Source: Candidatus Methylopumilus sp. (lineage in GTDB: Bacteria > Pseudomonadota > Gammaproteobacteria > Burkholderiales > Methylophilaceae). From it: a stretch of DNA of 64,000 nt. Position 1 is the stretch's first letter, and every line of letters begins with the position of its first letter. This document shows, one piece after another, positions 43,531 through 53,685 of the stretch. Location: positions 62,001 through 126,000 of the forward strand of contig JAHEEA010000030.1 in NCBI GenBank assembly GCA_024640945.1, read 5' to 3'. The notes below the pieces were generated by a model. That model did not search any database and was not told the DNA's origin. It saw only the letters and a program-made list of their open reading frames with translations. A program made the position numbers and the translations under genes.

Positions 43531-44475
43531 TTGAAGCATACGAACAGTAAAAACAATCCTAAGGTAGTCGCCATCCTGATGGCAACCTACAACGGTGAGC
43601 GCTTCCTTGCCGAGCAGCTCGATTCCATTGCAGCTCAGACACACACTAGTTGGCGGCTGATTGTTAGTGATGATGGATCGACAGACGATACCCTTGGGAT
43701 CTTAAAAGCCTACCAGAAGCGATGGGGTGCAGATAAGATTGAGCTGCGCAGTGGTCCTTGCCAGGGCTTTGCAATTAACTTTCTGACCCTTGCCACGGAT
43801 AATGAAATCAAGGCTGATCTCTATGCGTTCTGCGATCAGGATGATGTCTGGCTGCCAACAAAGTTAGCCGTCGCAGTTGAGTGGTTCGAGTCGCTGGATA
43901 ATATTACACCCAATGCTTACTGCGGACGTACCCATTACGTAACAGAGCAGCTTAAGTCACCTGGTCTTTCACCGCACTTTGTTTTTCCTCGATCATTCCG
44001 TAATGCTCTCGTACAAAGTATTGCTGGCGGCAATACCATGGTCTTTAATCAGGCCGTTAAGAATCTAATAGAATTTGCCGGGTTAGTAGACGTAGTTTCT
44101 CATGACTGGTGGCTTTACATAGTCGTGGCGGCGGTGGGTGGGCGAGTTTACTATGACGAGGTGCCTCAGATCCTATACCGACAACATCCCGGCGCCTTGG
44201 TCGGCGCGAATGATTCGACCATTGCGCGTTTCGACCGCATTTTCTGGTTGATCCAGGGTCGATTTAGGGATTGGAATGATCGTAACATTGTAGCCCTAGA
44301 TTTGGTGCGCCCCTTGATGATTGAAGGCAATCTGGAGATCCTGAATCAGTTCGTGAGGTTGCGTCGCTCGCATATAATTCATCGCTTTAGGATGATTGAG
44401 GTCTGCGGTTTGTATCTGCAGGACTGGCGAGGTACACTAAGCTTATATTTGGCTGCGTTGTTCAATAGAGTTTAG
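43531..44475 (+). CDS. GT2-family glycosyltransferase (rhamnosyltransferase-like)
   Basis: VVAILMATYNGERFLAEQLDSIAAQTHTSWRLIVSDDGSTDDT ... FCDQDDVW. Confidence 0.9.
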   Translation: MKHTNSKNNPKVVAILMATYNGERFLAEQLDSIAAQTHTSWRLIVSDDGSTDDTLGILKAYQKRWGADKIELRSGPCQGFAINFLTLATDNEIKADLYAFCDQDDVWLPTKLAVAVEWFESLDNITPNAYCGRTHYVTEQLKSPGLSPHFVFPRSFRNALVQSIAGGNTMVFNQAVKNLIEFAGLVDVVSHDWWLYIVVAAVGGRVYYDEVPQILYRQHPGALVGANDSTIARFDRIFWLIQGRFRDWNDRNIVALDLVRPLMIEGNLEILNQFVRLRRSHIIHRFRMIEVCGLYLQDWRGTLSLYLAALFNRV

Positions 44476-44488
44476 TGGAAGTGTTTAG

Positions 44489-45568
44489 ATGACAATATTA
44501 GTAACCGGTGGGGCTGGTTTTATTGGCTCCAATTTCGTGCTTGACTGGGTTCTAGGTGACCATCTACAGGAGGGTGAGGCGGTCGTTAATCTCGACAAGC
44601 TCACCTACGCCGGTAACCTCGAGAACCTCAAGCCCATCGAGGGCCATGATGCGCACACCTTCGTGCACGGTGACATCGGTGACCGCGCCCTCGTCAAATC
44701 CCTGTTTGAACAATACAAGCCGCGTGCGGTGATTAACTTCGCGGCAGAGAGCCACGTCGACCGCTCGATCCATGGGCCCGAAGATTTTATAGAGACCAAT
44801 GTGGTCGGCACCTTCCACTTGCTCGAGGAGGTCCGCGCCTACTTCGCGTCACTGGGAGCTTTGGATCAAAACGCCTTCAGGTTCCTGCACGTCTCGACCG
44901 ATGAGGTCTACGGGTCCCTAGGCAGCGACGATCCTGCGTTCACGGAAGGGCATCGGTACGAGCCCAACAGCCCTTACTCTGCATCGAAGGCGGCGTCCGA
45001 CCACCTGGTGCGTGCCTACCACCACACGTACGGCCTGCCTATCTTGACCACCAACTGTTCTAACAACTACGGTCCCTACCACTTCCCAGAGAAGTTGATC
45101 CCCTTGATGATCGTCAATGCGCAGGCGGGTAAAAATCTGCCAGTATACGGTGACGGTCAGCAGGTCCGCGACTGGCTCTATGTCAAGGATCACTGCAGCG
45201 CGATCCGGCGTGTGCTCGAGGCGGGTAGGGTTGGCGAGGTTTATAACGTCGGTGGCTGGAATGAGAAACCTAACATCGAGATCGTGCGGCGGGTATGTGC
45301 GCTGCTCGACGAAATGAATCCGCGTGCGGACGGCAAGAGCTACGCCCAGCAGATCAACTTTGTTACCGACAGGCCTGGGCACGATAGGCGTTACGCGATC
45401 GATGCCAGCAAGATTGAACGCGAGCTAGGCTGGAAGCCGGCCGAGACCTTCGAGACCGGTATCCGCAAGACGGTGGCGTGGTACCTAGAGCACCGTGGCT
45501 GGGTGGACAACGTCCTCTCCGGTAGCTACCGTGACTGGCTTGAAAAAAATTATAGTGTGCGAGGCTAA
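44489..45568 (+). CDS. rfbB: dTDP-glucose 4,6-dehydratase
   Basis: [20 protein letters not shown] ... [15 protein letters not shown]. Confidence 0.97.
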   Translation: MTILVTGGAGFIGSNFVLDWVLGDHLQEGEAVVNLDKLTYAGNLENLKPIEGHDAHTFVHGDIGDRALVKSLFEQYKPRAVINFAAESHVDRSIHGPEDFIETNVVGTFHLLEEVRAYFASLGALDQNAFRFLHVSTDEVYGSLGSDDPAFTEGHRYEPNSPYSASKAASDHLVRAYHHTYGLPILTTNCSNNYGPYHFPEKLIPLMIVNAQAGKNLPVYGDGQQVRDWLYVKDHCSAIRRVLEAGRVGEVYNVGGWNEKPNIEIVRRVCALLDEMNPRADGKSYAQQINFVTDRPGHDRRYAIDASKIERELGWKPAETFETGIRKTVAWYLEHRGWVDNVLSGSYRDWLEKNYSVRG

Positions 45569-45572
45569 TCCC

Positions 45573-46487
45573 ATGAAGATACTCATTACAGGTAAGCACG
45601 GTCAGGTAGGGCACGAGCTCATGCGCAGCCTTGCCCCGATCGGAGAGTTGGTGGGGGTTGATGTGGAGGACTGCGACCTAAGTAAGCCGGCCGCCATTGA
45701 GAGGTTGCTCGCGCACGTCAAGCCAGACCTGATTGTGAATCCTGCCGCCTATACAGCATTGGACCAGGCGGAGTCCGAGGCAAATCTGGCCCACGCGGTC
45801 AATGCGGCAGCGCCGGAGGTGTTGGCCAGGTTCGCGGCAGCTAAGAATATCCCGATCATCCACTACTCCACCGACTGCGTGTTTGATGGTAAAAAGGATG
45901 GGCTGTATACAGAAACAGACAAGGCGAACCCTAGCTCCATCTACGGTAAGACCAAGTGGCTGGGTGAGGCCGCGGTTCGTAACAACGCCCCGAAGCACGT
46001 GATCTTAAGGACTGGCTGGGTCTTCGGTAGTCACGGCGTGAACTTTTTAAAGACAGTGCTCAGGCTTGCCCAGGAGCGCGATAAACTTAGTATCGTGACC
46101 GACCAGGTGGGTTCACCAACCTCAGCCGCCATGCTCGCCGATGTTACAGCCGTGGTCGTTAAGCAATTATTTGAGCCTGGCGCCACCCAAAAGTATGGGA
46201 CCTACCACCTTGTTGCCGATGGAGAGACGAGCTGGCATGGTTACGCCCAGTGGGTGGTGGCTAAGGCGGGTGAGCTGGGGGTTGAGTTTAAGATCAAGGC
46301 GGACGCAATTCGCCCGATCACAACTGTGGAGTACCCGATGCCTGCCCTGAGGCCTGCTAACTCTAGGCTCGATACCAGCAAGGTGATGTCAACCTTCGGG
46401 GTATCCTTGCCGTCTTGGCGTGATGAGGTAACCCAGGTTCTCGAGAAGCTGGTTAATGCAGACGGGACGGTGAGGGATGATGCCTAA
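45573..46487 (+). CDS. rfbD: dTDP-4-dehydrorhamnose reductase
   Basis: Start refined to [37 protein letters not shown]. Confidence 0.95.
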   Translation: MKILITGKHGQVGHELMRSLAPIGELVGVDVEDCDLSKPAAIERLLAHVKPDLIVNPAAYTALDQAESEANLAHAVNAAAPEVLARFAAAKNIPIIHYSTDCVFDGKKDGLYTETDKANPSSIYGKTKWLGEAAVRNNAPKHVILRTGWVFGSHGVNFLKTVLRLAQERDKLSIVTDQVGSPTSAAMLADVTAVVVKQLFEPGATQKYGTYHLVADGETSWHGYAQWVVAKAGELGVEFKIKADAIRPITTVEYPMPALRPANSRLDTSKVMSTFGVSLPSWRDEVTQVLEKLVNADGTVRDDA

Positions 46488-47376
46488 CAAACGTAAGGGA
46501 ATTATATTGGCGGGTGGCTCGGGCACGCGGCTCTATCCGGTGACCAAGGTTGTCTCTAAGCAGCTACTGCCGATCTACGATAAGCCTATGATCTATTACC
46601 CGCTGAGTACTCTGATGCTAGCTGGTATTCGTGACGTCCTGATCATCTCCACCCCACAGGATCTACCAAGGTTTGAGGAGCTGTTGGGTGACGGCAGCGA
46701 GTGGGGCATGAACCTGAGCTACGCGGTGCAGCCATCGCCGGATGGCTTGGCGCAGGCATTTATTATTGGGCGCGACTTTGTGGGAAGTGATCCCAGCGCA
46801 CTGGTCTTGGGTGACAATATATTTTACGGTCACGGCCTGGATACCCAGCTGTCTGAAGCTAATTCCCAGGACAGCGGTGCCACGGTTTTTGCCTACCGCG
46901 TGTCGGATCCAGAACGTTACGGAGTAGTGGAATTTGACAATCAGAATCGTGCGGTCTCCTTAGAAGAAAAGCCGGCGGTACCCAAGTCGAATTACGCGGT
47001 CACCGGACTATACTTCTATGACAATGACGTGGTCGATATAGCGGCCAGTATCAAGCCATCAGCGCGTGGGGAGCTTGAGATCACCGACTTGAACAGGGTC
47101 TACCTTGAACGGGGCAAGCTGAATGTGGAGTGCATGGGCCGCGGTTATGCCTGGCTCGACACGGGGACGCACGAGAGTCTGATCGAGGCGAGCAACTTCA
47201 TCCAGGCCATCGAGCACCGCCAGGGCCTGAAGGTCTGCTGTCCGGAAGAGATCGCCTACCGCCGGGGATACATCAACGCCGCCCAATTAGAAAAATTAGC
47301 CGCGCCATTAGCCAAGAACGGCTACGGCCAGTACCTCCAACGCCTCTTATCAGAAAATATCTTGCATGAACGTTAA
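46477..47376 (+). CDS. rfbA: Glucose-1-phosphate thymidylyltransferase
   Basis: [45 protein letters not shown]. Confidence 0.98.
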   Translation: MMPNKRKGIILAGGSGTRLYPVTKVVSKQLLPIYDKPMIYYPLSTLMLAGIRDVLIISTPQDLPRFEELLGDGSEWGMNLSYAVQPSPDGLAQAFIIGRDFVGSDPSALVLGDNIFYGHGLDTQLSEANSQDSGATVFAYRVSDPERYGVVEFDNQNRAVSLEEKPAVPKSNYAVTGLYFYDNDVVDIAASIKPSARGELEITDLNRVYLERGKLNVECMGRGYAWLDTGTHESLIEASNFIQAIEHRQGLKVCCPEEIAYRRGYINAAQLEKLAAPLAKNGYGQYLQRLLSENILHER

Positions 47377-47917
47377 TAAGACAGCAATCCCTGACGTATT
47401 GATCATCGAGCCCAAGGTGTTCGGTGACGAGCGAGGCTTCTTCTTTGAGAGCTTTAACCAAGCCGAATTCGAGGCGACGGTTGGTCGCAAGGTCAACTTC
47501 GTGCAGGATAACCATTCGAAGTCAGCCAAGGGCGTTCTGCGGGGGCTTCACTACCAAAATCCCAACCCTCAGGGTAAATTGGTTAGAGTCACACAAGGGG
47601 AGGTGTTTGATGTGGCTGTTGATATTCGCACAAATTCAAAAACTTTTGGGCGTTGGGTCGGCGAGATTTTGTCTGCCGAAAATAAGAGACAGCTCTGGAT
47701 CCCAGAAGGATTTGCCCATGGATTCTTGGTGTTGTCTGACACAGCTGAGTTTCTTTATAAGACTACAGACTTCTACGCACCTGAATATGAGGGATGTCTT
47801 CGCTGGGATGATCCATTGCTTAGTATTAAATGGCCGCTCAATCAATCGCCTAGGGTCTCATCAAAAGATGAAAATGGGCAATTATTTTCCGAAATTTTTA
47901 AAGTAAAAATAATATAG
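47366..47917 (+). CDS. rfbC: dTDP-4-dehydrorhamnose 3,5-epimerase
   Basis: [18 protein letters not shown] ... [19 protein letters not shown]. Confidence 0.97.
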   Translation: MNVNKTAIPDVLIIEPKVFGDERGFFFESFNQAEFEATVGRKVNFVQDNHSKSAKGVLRGLHYQNPNPQGKLVRVTQGEVFDVAVDIRTNSKTFGRWVGEILSAENKRQLWIPEGFAHGFLVLSDTAEFLYKTTDFYAPEYEGCLRWDDPLLSIKWPLNQSPRVSSKDENGQLFSEIFKVKII

Positions 47918-48142
47918 GATGTGAAATAATTTTATATCTGATACTCAGTATGCTCTACATATCTCATTACCGTGGCTGCTCCTGAAGATGGACGCCATCG
48001 ACGTCACCGCATTCGAGTAACTGACTTTCGCAAAACGGACTCATTCTCATTTTGGTGGGGAATGGTGCGCTAATGCCCGTTGTTGAGCAGTTTTATTTCT
48101 GTTGACCTGATGTACAATGACAAAAAATCAAAAAAGAGCGCC

Positions 48143-49273
48143 ATGATTAATATATTTGAACCAAATGTTGGCGATGGCTCTGTTGAGCTTTTGTCGGATG
48201 TTTTTAAGTCTAATTGGCTCGGGAGAGGAACTTACGTTAATGAGTTCGAAACTCTGCTAGCACAAACACTAAAGACCGATAAAAAAAACATCCACACCAT
48301 TGCCTGTTGTACAGATGCCATTTTCGGTGTCTTCGATATTTATGACCTGCCGCCCAACTCGGAAGTGCTTGTGCCATCAATATCCTTTCCAGCGGTCGGT
48401 AGCGCGATAATAGCAGCCCGCTTAATCCCAAAAATTATTGATATTGATTTATCTACAGGTAACGTTAATTTCGATGCGGTCGAAAAACATCTATCTAAAA
48501 AAACGTCAGCAATTTTTGTCACTCACTACGGTGGCATCCCTGTCGACATTCAGAAACTTCGTTCCATCGTTGGGCCAGAGGTGTTGATTTTTGAAGATGC
48601 GGCGTGCGCTTTCGGCACCTCTGTTGATGGAGTAGCTTGCGGTACCGAGGGCGATTTTGGTTGTTGGTCTTTTGATGCAATGAAACTTTTAACATGTGGT
48701 GAGGGCGGTGCATTTTTCATATCGGATCAAGCCAGGATGCTCAAGGCAAAAGAACATTTCTATTTGGGGTTGCCATCTCAAACTAAGAGCGGAATCGATC
48801 GGCAGGCAACCGATTCCAGGTGGTGGGAGTATCAACTTAACTCCCCGGGAAGAAGATCAATCTTTACAAATATTAACGCTGCAATAGGCTTGCCTCAATT
48901 CAGTTTATTGGAAGACTCATTACTTAGAAGAAAAAAAATAAGGGATGCCTATACCGAGACTCTGAATAAGCTAGGTATAGCTTACCTCAAGCAAGATCAA
49001 AATAATGTGAGCTACTCCAACTACTTTTTTACTCTTAGAACAGATAAACGAGATAACCTGGCACAATACCTTAAGGATAACGGAGTCTATTCAACATTTA
49101 GGTACTACCCACTGCATCTAATTGATCTATTTAAGGCGAATGCAAGTGAATGTAAGGTGGCCATGAGTTTTAGTGAAACAGCCTTAAATATCCCCATTCA
49201 TCATGGTATGTCAGACGACGATGTTTCCAAAGTCTGTCAATCCCTGGTCAATTTTTTTGGGGGGGGTGTTTGA
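48143..49273 (+). CDS. DegT/DnrJ/EryC1 family PLP-dependent aminotransferase
   Basis: SNWLGRGTYVNEFE ... EDAACAFGT ... CWSFDAMKLLTCGEGGAF; start refined to ATG at 48143. Confidence 0.9.
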   Translation: MINIFEPNVGDGSVELLSDVFKSNWLGRGTYVNEFETLLAQTLKTDKKNIHTIACCTDAIFGVFDIYDLPPNSEVLVPSISFPAVGSAIIAARLIPKIIDIDLSTGNVNFDAVEKHLSKKTSAIFVTHYGGIPVDIQKLRSIVGPEVLIFEDAACAFGTSVDGVACGTEGDFGCWSFDAMKLLTCGEGGAFFISDQARMLKAKEHFYLGLPSQTKSGIDRQATDSRWWEYQLNSPGRRSIFTNINAAIGLPQFSLLEDSLLRRKKIRDAYTETLNKLGIAYLKQDQNNVSYSNYFFTLRTDKRDNLAQYLKDNGVYSTFRYYPLHLIDLFKANASECKVAMSFSETALNIPIHHGMSDDDVSKVCQSLVNFFGGGV

Positions 49274-49812
49274 CTACAAAATTAAGAATATTGGATGCCA
49301 GGCTTTTTTGGGCGTTTCGATTCCTTGTATATAAGTTCCTTTTAGGAAAGTTGAAGGGAGTAGGCTATATCGGCCGTCCCACTTTTAAAAAAGGATTAAA
49401 AAATCTCTATGTTGATGCTGGTTTTGGATTATTTCCTGGCTGGAGAATTGAGATTCTTGATGGTAAAGTCGTGATTGGCTCTAATTTTAGGGCAGGACAA
49501 AACCTATTCATCAATTGCGGAAGTGAGGTTGTGATTGGTGATGATGTAACCGTATCAGCTAATGTGTTTATCGGAACATCTAATCACATTATATCGAAAG
49601 GCGATATCAGCCCTTTTTCTGATTGGCAGATTGAAGAGAAGCCAGTATCAATAGGGGATAACTGTTTTATTGGGTATGGTGCTGTCATTCTCCCTGGGGC
49701 AGTTCTAGAAAAAGGTTGCGTGGTAGGTGCAAATTCAGTTGTAAAAGGCCACTATAAAGCAGGTACAATCATCGCTCCACCGAAGTCTCAAGCAGTCAGA
49801 AGTAGGTTATGA
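49270..49812 (+). CDS. Left-handed beta-helix (hexapeptide) acyltransferase
   Basis: Hexapeptide repeats VVIGDDVTVSANVFIGTSNHI ... IGDNCFIGYGAVILPGAVLEKGCVVGANSVV. Confidence 0.88.
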   Translation: MTTKLRILDARLFWAFRFLVYKFLLGKLKGVGYIGRPTFKKGLKNLYVDAGFGLFPGWRIEILDGKVVIGSNFRAGQNLFINCGSEVVIGDDVTVSANVFIGTSNHIISKGDISPFSDWQIEEKPVSIGDNCFIGYGAVILPGAVLEKGCVVGANSVVKGHYKAGTIIAPPKSQAVRSRL

Positions 49813-51128
49813 AAATACTTTTTATTGGGCATGATATATCTTATGTTCAATTCTATACCGCCATCACAAAAGAGCTGTCTATAGTCAGTGACATTGAATG
49901 TCACCATATCTACCTAAGGCCTAGTGCTTCAATTTATGCGAAGCTTATTCCCGATATCAAATCTTCTAGTTTATCCCTAAGCAGACTAACAGCAATATTA
50001 AAGCGCAACTATACGACACTATCAGACAAGGTTGATTTTGGATTCTACAAATCTCAGGCTTCTTGCAGAGAAAGATTATTAAAGCTCAACAAAATTTATA
50101 GTGCCTATAAAAATAAATTTTTAACTGAGTTAGCTGACCTCAATAAATTAGATGTCGTAATCTTGCCAGGCGAATATAGGCTGTTCGAGCAAGCCATAAT
50201 AAATGTTTTAACTCAGTATTCACCTCAAACTAGGATTTTGTATTTTGAAGCAGGTCCGCCAGGCTATGTTTACATAGATAGAGATGGGGTTAACGCGAAC
50301 TCATCAATCACACGCCTTAAATTCAGTCAGATTTTAAAAGAGGCAAACAAAGCAAAAACTATAGGGCATAACTTTTACTTGCATCGTCGCATGCCTCTAA
50401 TATTCAAGAATTTACTCTTATGGGTTGACCTTATTTGGTTGTGTTTCGCAAGGTTAACTGGAGGCTTAGGTGATTTGGAAGAGTATTGGTTGGCCGCCTT
50501 TAATGGGTTTCAAAAGATCATCTCTAAGATTACTAACAGATTCGATTTTGGGAGATCCAAGGCCAAATTCTTTAAAGACGATGGACGCATGTATGTGATG
50601 TTTGTTAGTCAAGTTTCAAGCGATGTTAACTCGACTCACTTTGGAGTCGATGACGAAATTATCCACCTTCAACTCTGTGAGTTGTTAAGTGCATCAAGCC
50701 AGATTACTTTACTCTGGAGAAACCATCCGCTAGAAAAAAAAGACAAGCTCTTTAATGAAATTAAAGAGCTTTATCATGACCGCATAATTAATGTTGATGA
50801 AATGTTACTTGATGAGAGTTTGCAATTAGTAAATGGGGTTATTACGGTTAACTCTAATGCTGGTATCGAATCTTTGCTTCAAGGTGTTCCAGTGTATTTG
50901 CTTGGAAAAGCTTATTACCAGTTGATTAAGGGTGTCTCATTAAATATGAAAGATTTTATAACCACCTGTAAAAATAACAAAAAAAGAGGACCTAATAAAA
51001 AAATCATCGAAGACGCTGCGAAGTTTCAAAAAGAATCATTTTTCCCTATTAATTATAGGGGTGGGTGCTATGATGGGGTCTATTTTTTAAGTGATTACCT
51101 CATAAGCATCAAGAATGAATTTAGATGA
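49809..51128 (+). CDS. Capsular polysaccharide biosynthesis protein-like (Capsule_synth/KpsS-like)
   Basis: C-terminal LVNGVITVNSNAGIESLLQGVPVYLLGKAYYQ. Confidence 0.65.
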   Translation: MKILFIGHDISYVQFYTAITKELSIVSDIECHHIYLRPSASIYAKLIPDIKSSSLSLSRLTAILKRNYTTLSDKVDFGFYKSQASCRERLLKLNKIYSAYKNKFLTELADLNKLDVVILPGEYRLFEQAIINVLTQYSPQTRILYFEAGPPGYVYIDRDGVNANSSITRLKFSQILKEANKAKTIGHNFYLHRRMPLIFKNLLLWVDLIWLCFARLTGGLGDLEEYWLAAFNGFQKIISKITNRFDFGRSKAKFFKDDGRMYVMFVSQVSSDVNSTHFGVDDEIIHLQLCELLSASSQITLLWRNHPLEKKDKLFNEIKELYHDRIINVDEMLLDESLQLVNGVITVNSNAGIESLLQGVPVYLLGKAYYQLIKGVSLNMKDFITTCKNNKKRGPNKKIIEDAAKFQKESFFPINYRGGCYDGVYFLSDYLISIKNEFR

Positions 51129-51150
51129 ATTTGAAATATTAAAATTTGCG

Positions 51151-52374
51151 CTAAATGAAAAGGTTGGCGCATGTGAGAAGCGCAATTAGAAAGACGGTTC
51201 TACCTAACCGAAAAAATTTATTCAGCCCTAAATGCAATTTTTTTGCTACAAAGAATCCAAATAATACATAGCTTGTTGCAGATAGTAGAAATAGTGAGGT
51301 TGTTGATGTGTTATTAATAAGTAATTTAGGGGTGTAAATTAGCAGTGTTAAGAGCATAAAAACCAGAGAATAGTAAATTGCTTTCTTTCTTTTTAACTTA
51401 AAACAAATTAGTTGAATATAATTTGGTGTTGAACTAATTAACACCATGCCACTGAGTATGGGTATGAATATACTTTTAATGTCGCTAATGTTGGCTTTTT
51501 CAAAGATAACTGCTGACCAAGCCAGTGTGAACATTAAAACTAAAATAAAAAGTTCTTGTGTGAAGACATGGTTCCAGCCTTGTCGCATGTAATTCATATA
51601 TGTTAGTAAATTGGCCTCCGATTTTGCTTCTTGAATTTTTGATTGATTAAGGGCCGGTATAAGAATAAATAGCGAAATTAGTAAATAAAAGTCTAATTTT
51701 GCAGCATATCCACTTTTGTCAAAAAAATATGCTGCATAAAATGGTGTTCGTGATACTACAACAATACTTAATGATGCGAATATAAATGGAACAGAAGTTT
51801 GAAGCTGCTCAAAAAACTTGCGATAGTTTATGTCAATTTTGGTTCTCGTTATCCATGTTACATATAGGGCATAAATTCCACTCATTATGCAAACAGTTGT
51901 TGCCCAGCTCGTCAGTTCCTGCAGCAGTAATGCAGTGCCGGTTATAATTGATGTTCTGACAATTCGATCATAAACATTAACACTCAAAAAATACTTCCTA
52001 GTATCGCCGCTTGACCTTATGTGGTTTGCAATAACAATCGTACACGCTAGTGTGCATGAAGCCGATATTCCGAAAAATATACTCTGTGTTTTAGGTGTGT
52101 TGGTTAGAGAGATTGCTACAAACAAAAATACAACAAATATAAAAAAATTCAAAACAAGAAGATTCCAATAAAAACCCTTTGAACAATGGCCTTTTTTTAG
52201 TATTGGAGCTCCGTTGTCAAATCCCAGGCAGAGAATGGGTGCAAGATTGTTCATTGTATTTATTATGGCTCTTGCGTTAACGTAAGTATTTATATCTAAA
52301 AGCCTTGATAACAAATAGACTTGAGCTAGTGTTAGGCTGCTTCCAAAAAAAACAGAAACTAGCGCTAGATTCAT
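51151..52374 (-). CDS. Polysaccharide flippase-like membrane protein (Wzx/MOP type)
   Basis: About 12 hydrophobic segments; position in a polysaccharide locus. Confidence 0.65.
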   Translation of the reverse strand: MNLALVSVFFGSSLTLAQVYLLSRLLDINTYVNARAIINTMNNLAPILCLGFDNGAPILKKGHCSKGFYWNLLVLNFFIFVVFLFVAISLTNTPKTQSIFFGISASCTLACTIVIANHIRSSGDTRKYFLSVNVYDRIVRTSIITGTALLLQELTSWATTVCIMSGIYALYVTWITRTKIDINYRKFFEQLQTSVPFIFASLSIVVVSRTPFYAAYFFDKSGYAAKLDFYLLISLFILIPALNQSKIQEAKSEANLLTYMNYMRQGWNHVFTQELFILVLMFTLAWSAVIFEKANISDIKSIFIPILSGMVLISSTPNYIQLICFKLKRKKAIYYSLVFMLLTLLIYTPKLLINNTSTTSLFLLSATSYVLFGFFVAKKLHLGLNKFFRLGRTVFLIALLTCANLFI

Positions 52375-53384
52375 TGGATAGCACTCTTGTTTTTTTGAAT
52401 GAAGATTAGTAAATCATCGACAAATCTTTCTAATGACAGGTAATAATCATCCTCCATATTCAAATCAGTTAAATTTTCTTTTAGCTTGGATAAGTTATCA
52501 GATAGCTGGTTAATTTCTTCTAGATATATGACTCTCTTTCTGAGATTTTCTGGTAAAAACTCAACACTTTTGTTAAAAGATATTAACCAGCACCCTGCTC
52601 TTAGTGCCTCAAATGTTCTGGATGTCAACCCATCTTGGCTATTATGATGGAAATCGATAACTGCTTTAGATTCAAAAAATTTTTTTGCGATTTGCTTTTT
52701 TGTGAATCCTGAAATTGAGAATTTGAATAGATACCTAAGAATGCTTGGATTCTTTAACGATTTTATAACGTAGAGCCATTTTGTGTAATAGTAAGCTAGC
52801 ATTAAAAATGAAAACCCATTATTTTTAAGTATCTTTTCTAGCTTTATTAGTAGTTCTGGTCTGTTAGAGTGAAGTGTGCCACTAAAAATTATGAGTTTTT
52901 TACGACTTTTAATAGGTTGATTAGCACGAAAAGCTCTTTCTGCAAAAAGTGGGATGTACGTGAGCGAGTGATTCTTGCAGTCTGTTGGATCGAAGCTTGC
53001 AACATTTTTAATATTATTGAGTAATGTAAAGCATGATTTTTTATTGCGGAAAGAATCCCAGACGTATAAATGAACCCTAACACCTGCTTTTTTCAAATCA
53101 ATTACAAATGGTTTATTAGCTACTTCTGGTGAAATGAGAATCGCATCAGTAACTTTGTTTGAGATAATCGAGTTAATAATATTATCCAGATGAAGTTTCC
53201 TTTTTTTCTTTAAAAGAAAGCCGAGCTGTAGTCGATATAAAATCTTGGATAAAGTAGTGTTGGAGTGTCTTTCATCAAAAAATGTGCATGAAGTTCCTCG
53301 GCGGTTTATTTCATGAACTATTGCATTCGCGTAGGAAAAAAATTCAGGGCCAATAATTGCAAGTTTATTTTGTTTACTGGTCAT
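52371..53384 (-). CDS. Glycosyltransferase (group 1-like)
   Basis: FHHNSQDGLTSRTFEALRAGCWLISFNKSVEFLPE motif; overlaps the flippase gene by 4 nt. Confidence 0.75.
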   Translation of the reverse strand: MTSKQNKLAIIGPEFFSYANAIVHEINRRGTSCTFFDERHSNTTLSKILYRLQLGFLLKKKRKLHLDNIINSIISNKVTDAILISPEVANKPFVIDLKKAGVRVHLYVWDSFRNKKSCFTLLNNIKNVASFDPTDCKNHSLTYIPLFAERAFRANQPIKSRKKLIIFSGTLHSNRPELLIKLEKILKNNGFSFLMLAYYYTKWLYVIKSLKNPSILRYLFKFSISGFTKKQIAKKFFESKAVIDFHHNSQDGLTSRTFEALRAGCWLISFNKSVEFLPENLRKRVIYLEEINQLSDNLSKLKENLTDLNMEDDYYLSLERFVDDLLIFIQKNKSAIQ

Positions 53385-53470
53385 TTTGTTCTTTCATTAA
53401 ACATTTGTTGATAAACAGATGTATTCTCTCATAACTGTCATTCTTTAATTAATATAAAATCAACCTAACT

Positions 53471-53602
53471 TAGCAGGGGTCGATGATATGAAGGATAAGC
53501 TTGCCTATGACTTCTTCTACATTAAGAACTTTTCGCTGTGGCTGGATTTGCTGATTTTACAAGACCATCAAGACGGTATTGACGGGTTTTGGCTCCCGCT
53601 GA
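53471..53602 (+). pseudogene. 3' fragment of a second sugar-phosphate transferase gene
   Basis: AGVDDMKDKLAYDFFYIKNFSLWLDLLI, then a 2-nt deletion, then YKTIKTVLTGFGSR*; parallels 54814-54945 (AGVGDMKEKLEYDFYYIKHFSLWLDLLIWYKTIRTVLTGFGSR*). Confidence 0.9.
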
Positions 53603-53685
53603 CGCACGCTAATCCCGTTTATCGGCCCGCCGACATCTCGCCCCCGTCGTGATATCATGTGCATAACGGTTTGATTAAGTTACCC

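Noticed and set aside
44918-45382. Long antisense ORF (154 aa) over rfbB, and similar antisense ORFs over rfbD, rfbA and the WcaJ-like gene
   Set aside because: Expected in GC-rich coding sequence where antisense stops are rare; no RBS or protein-family features.
47424-47906. 160-aa ORF in an alternative frame of rfbC
   Set aside because: Overlaps the clearly conserved rfbC frame; no family features.
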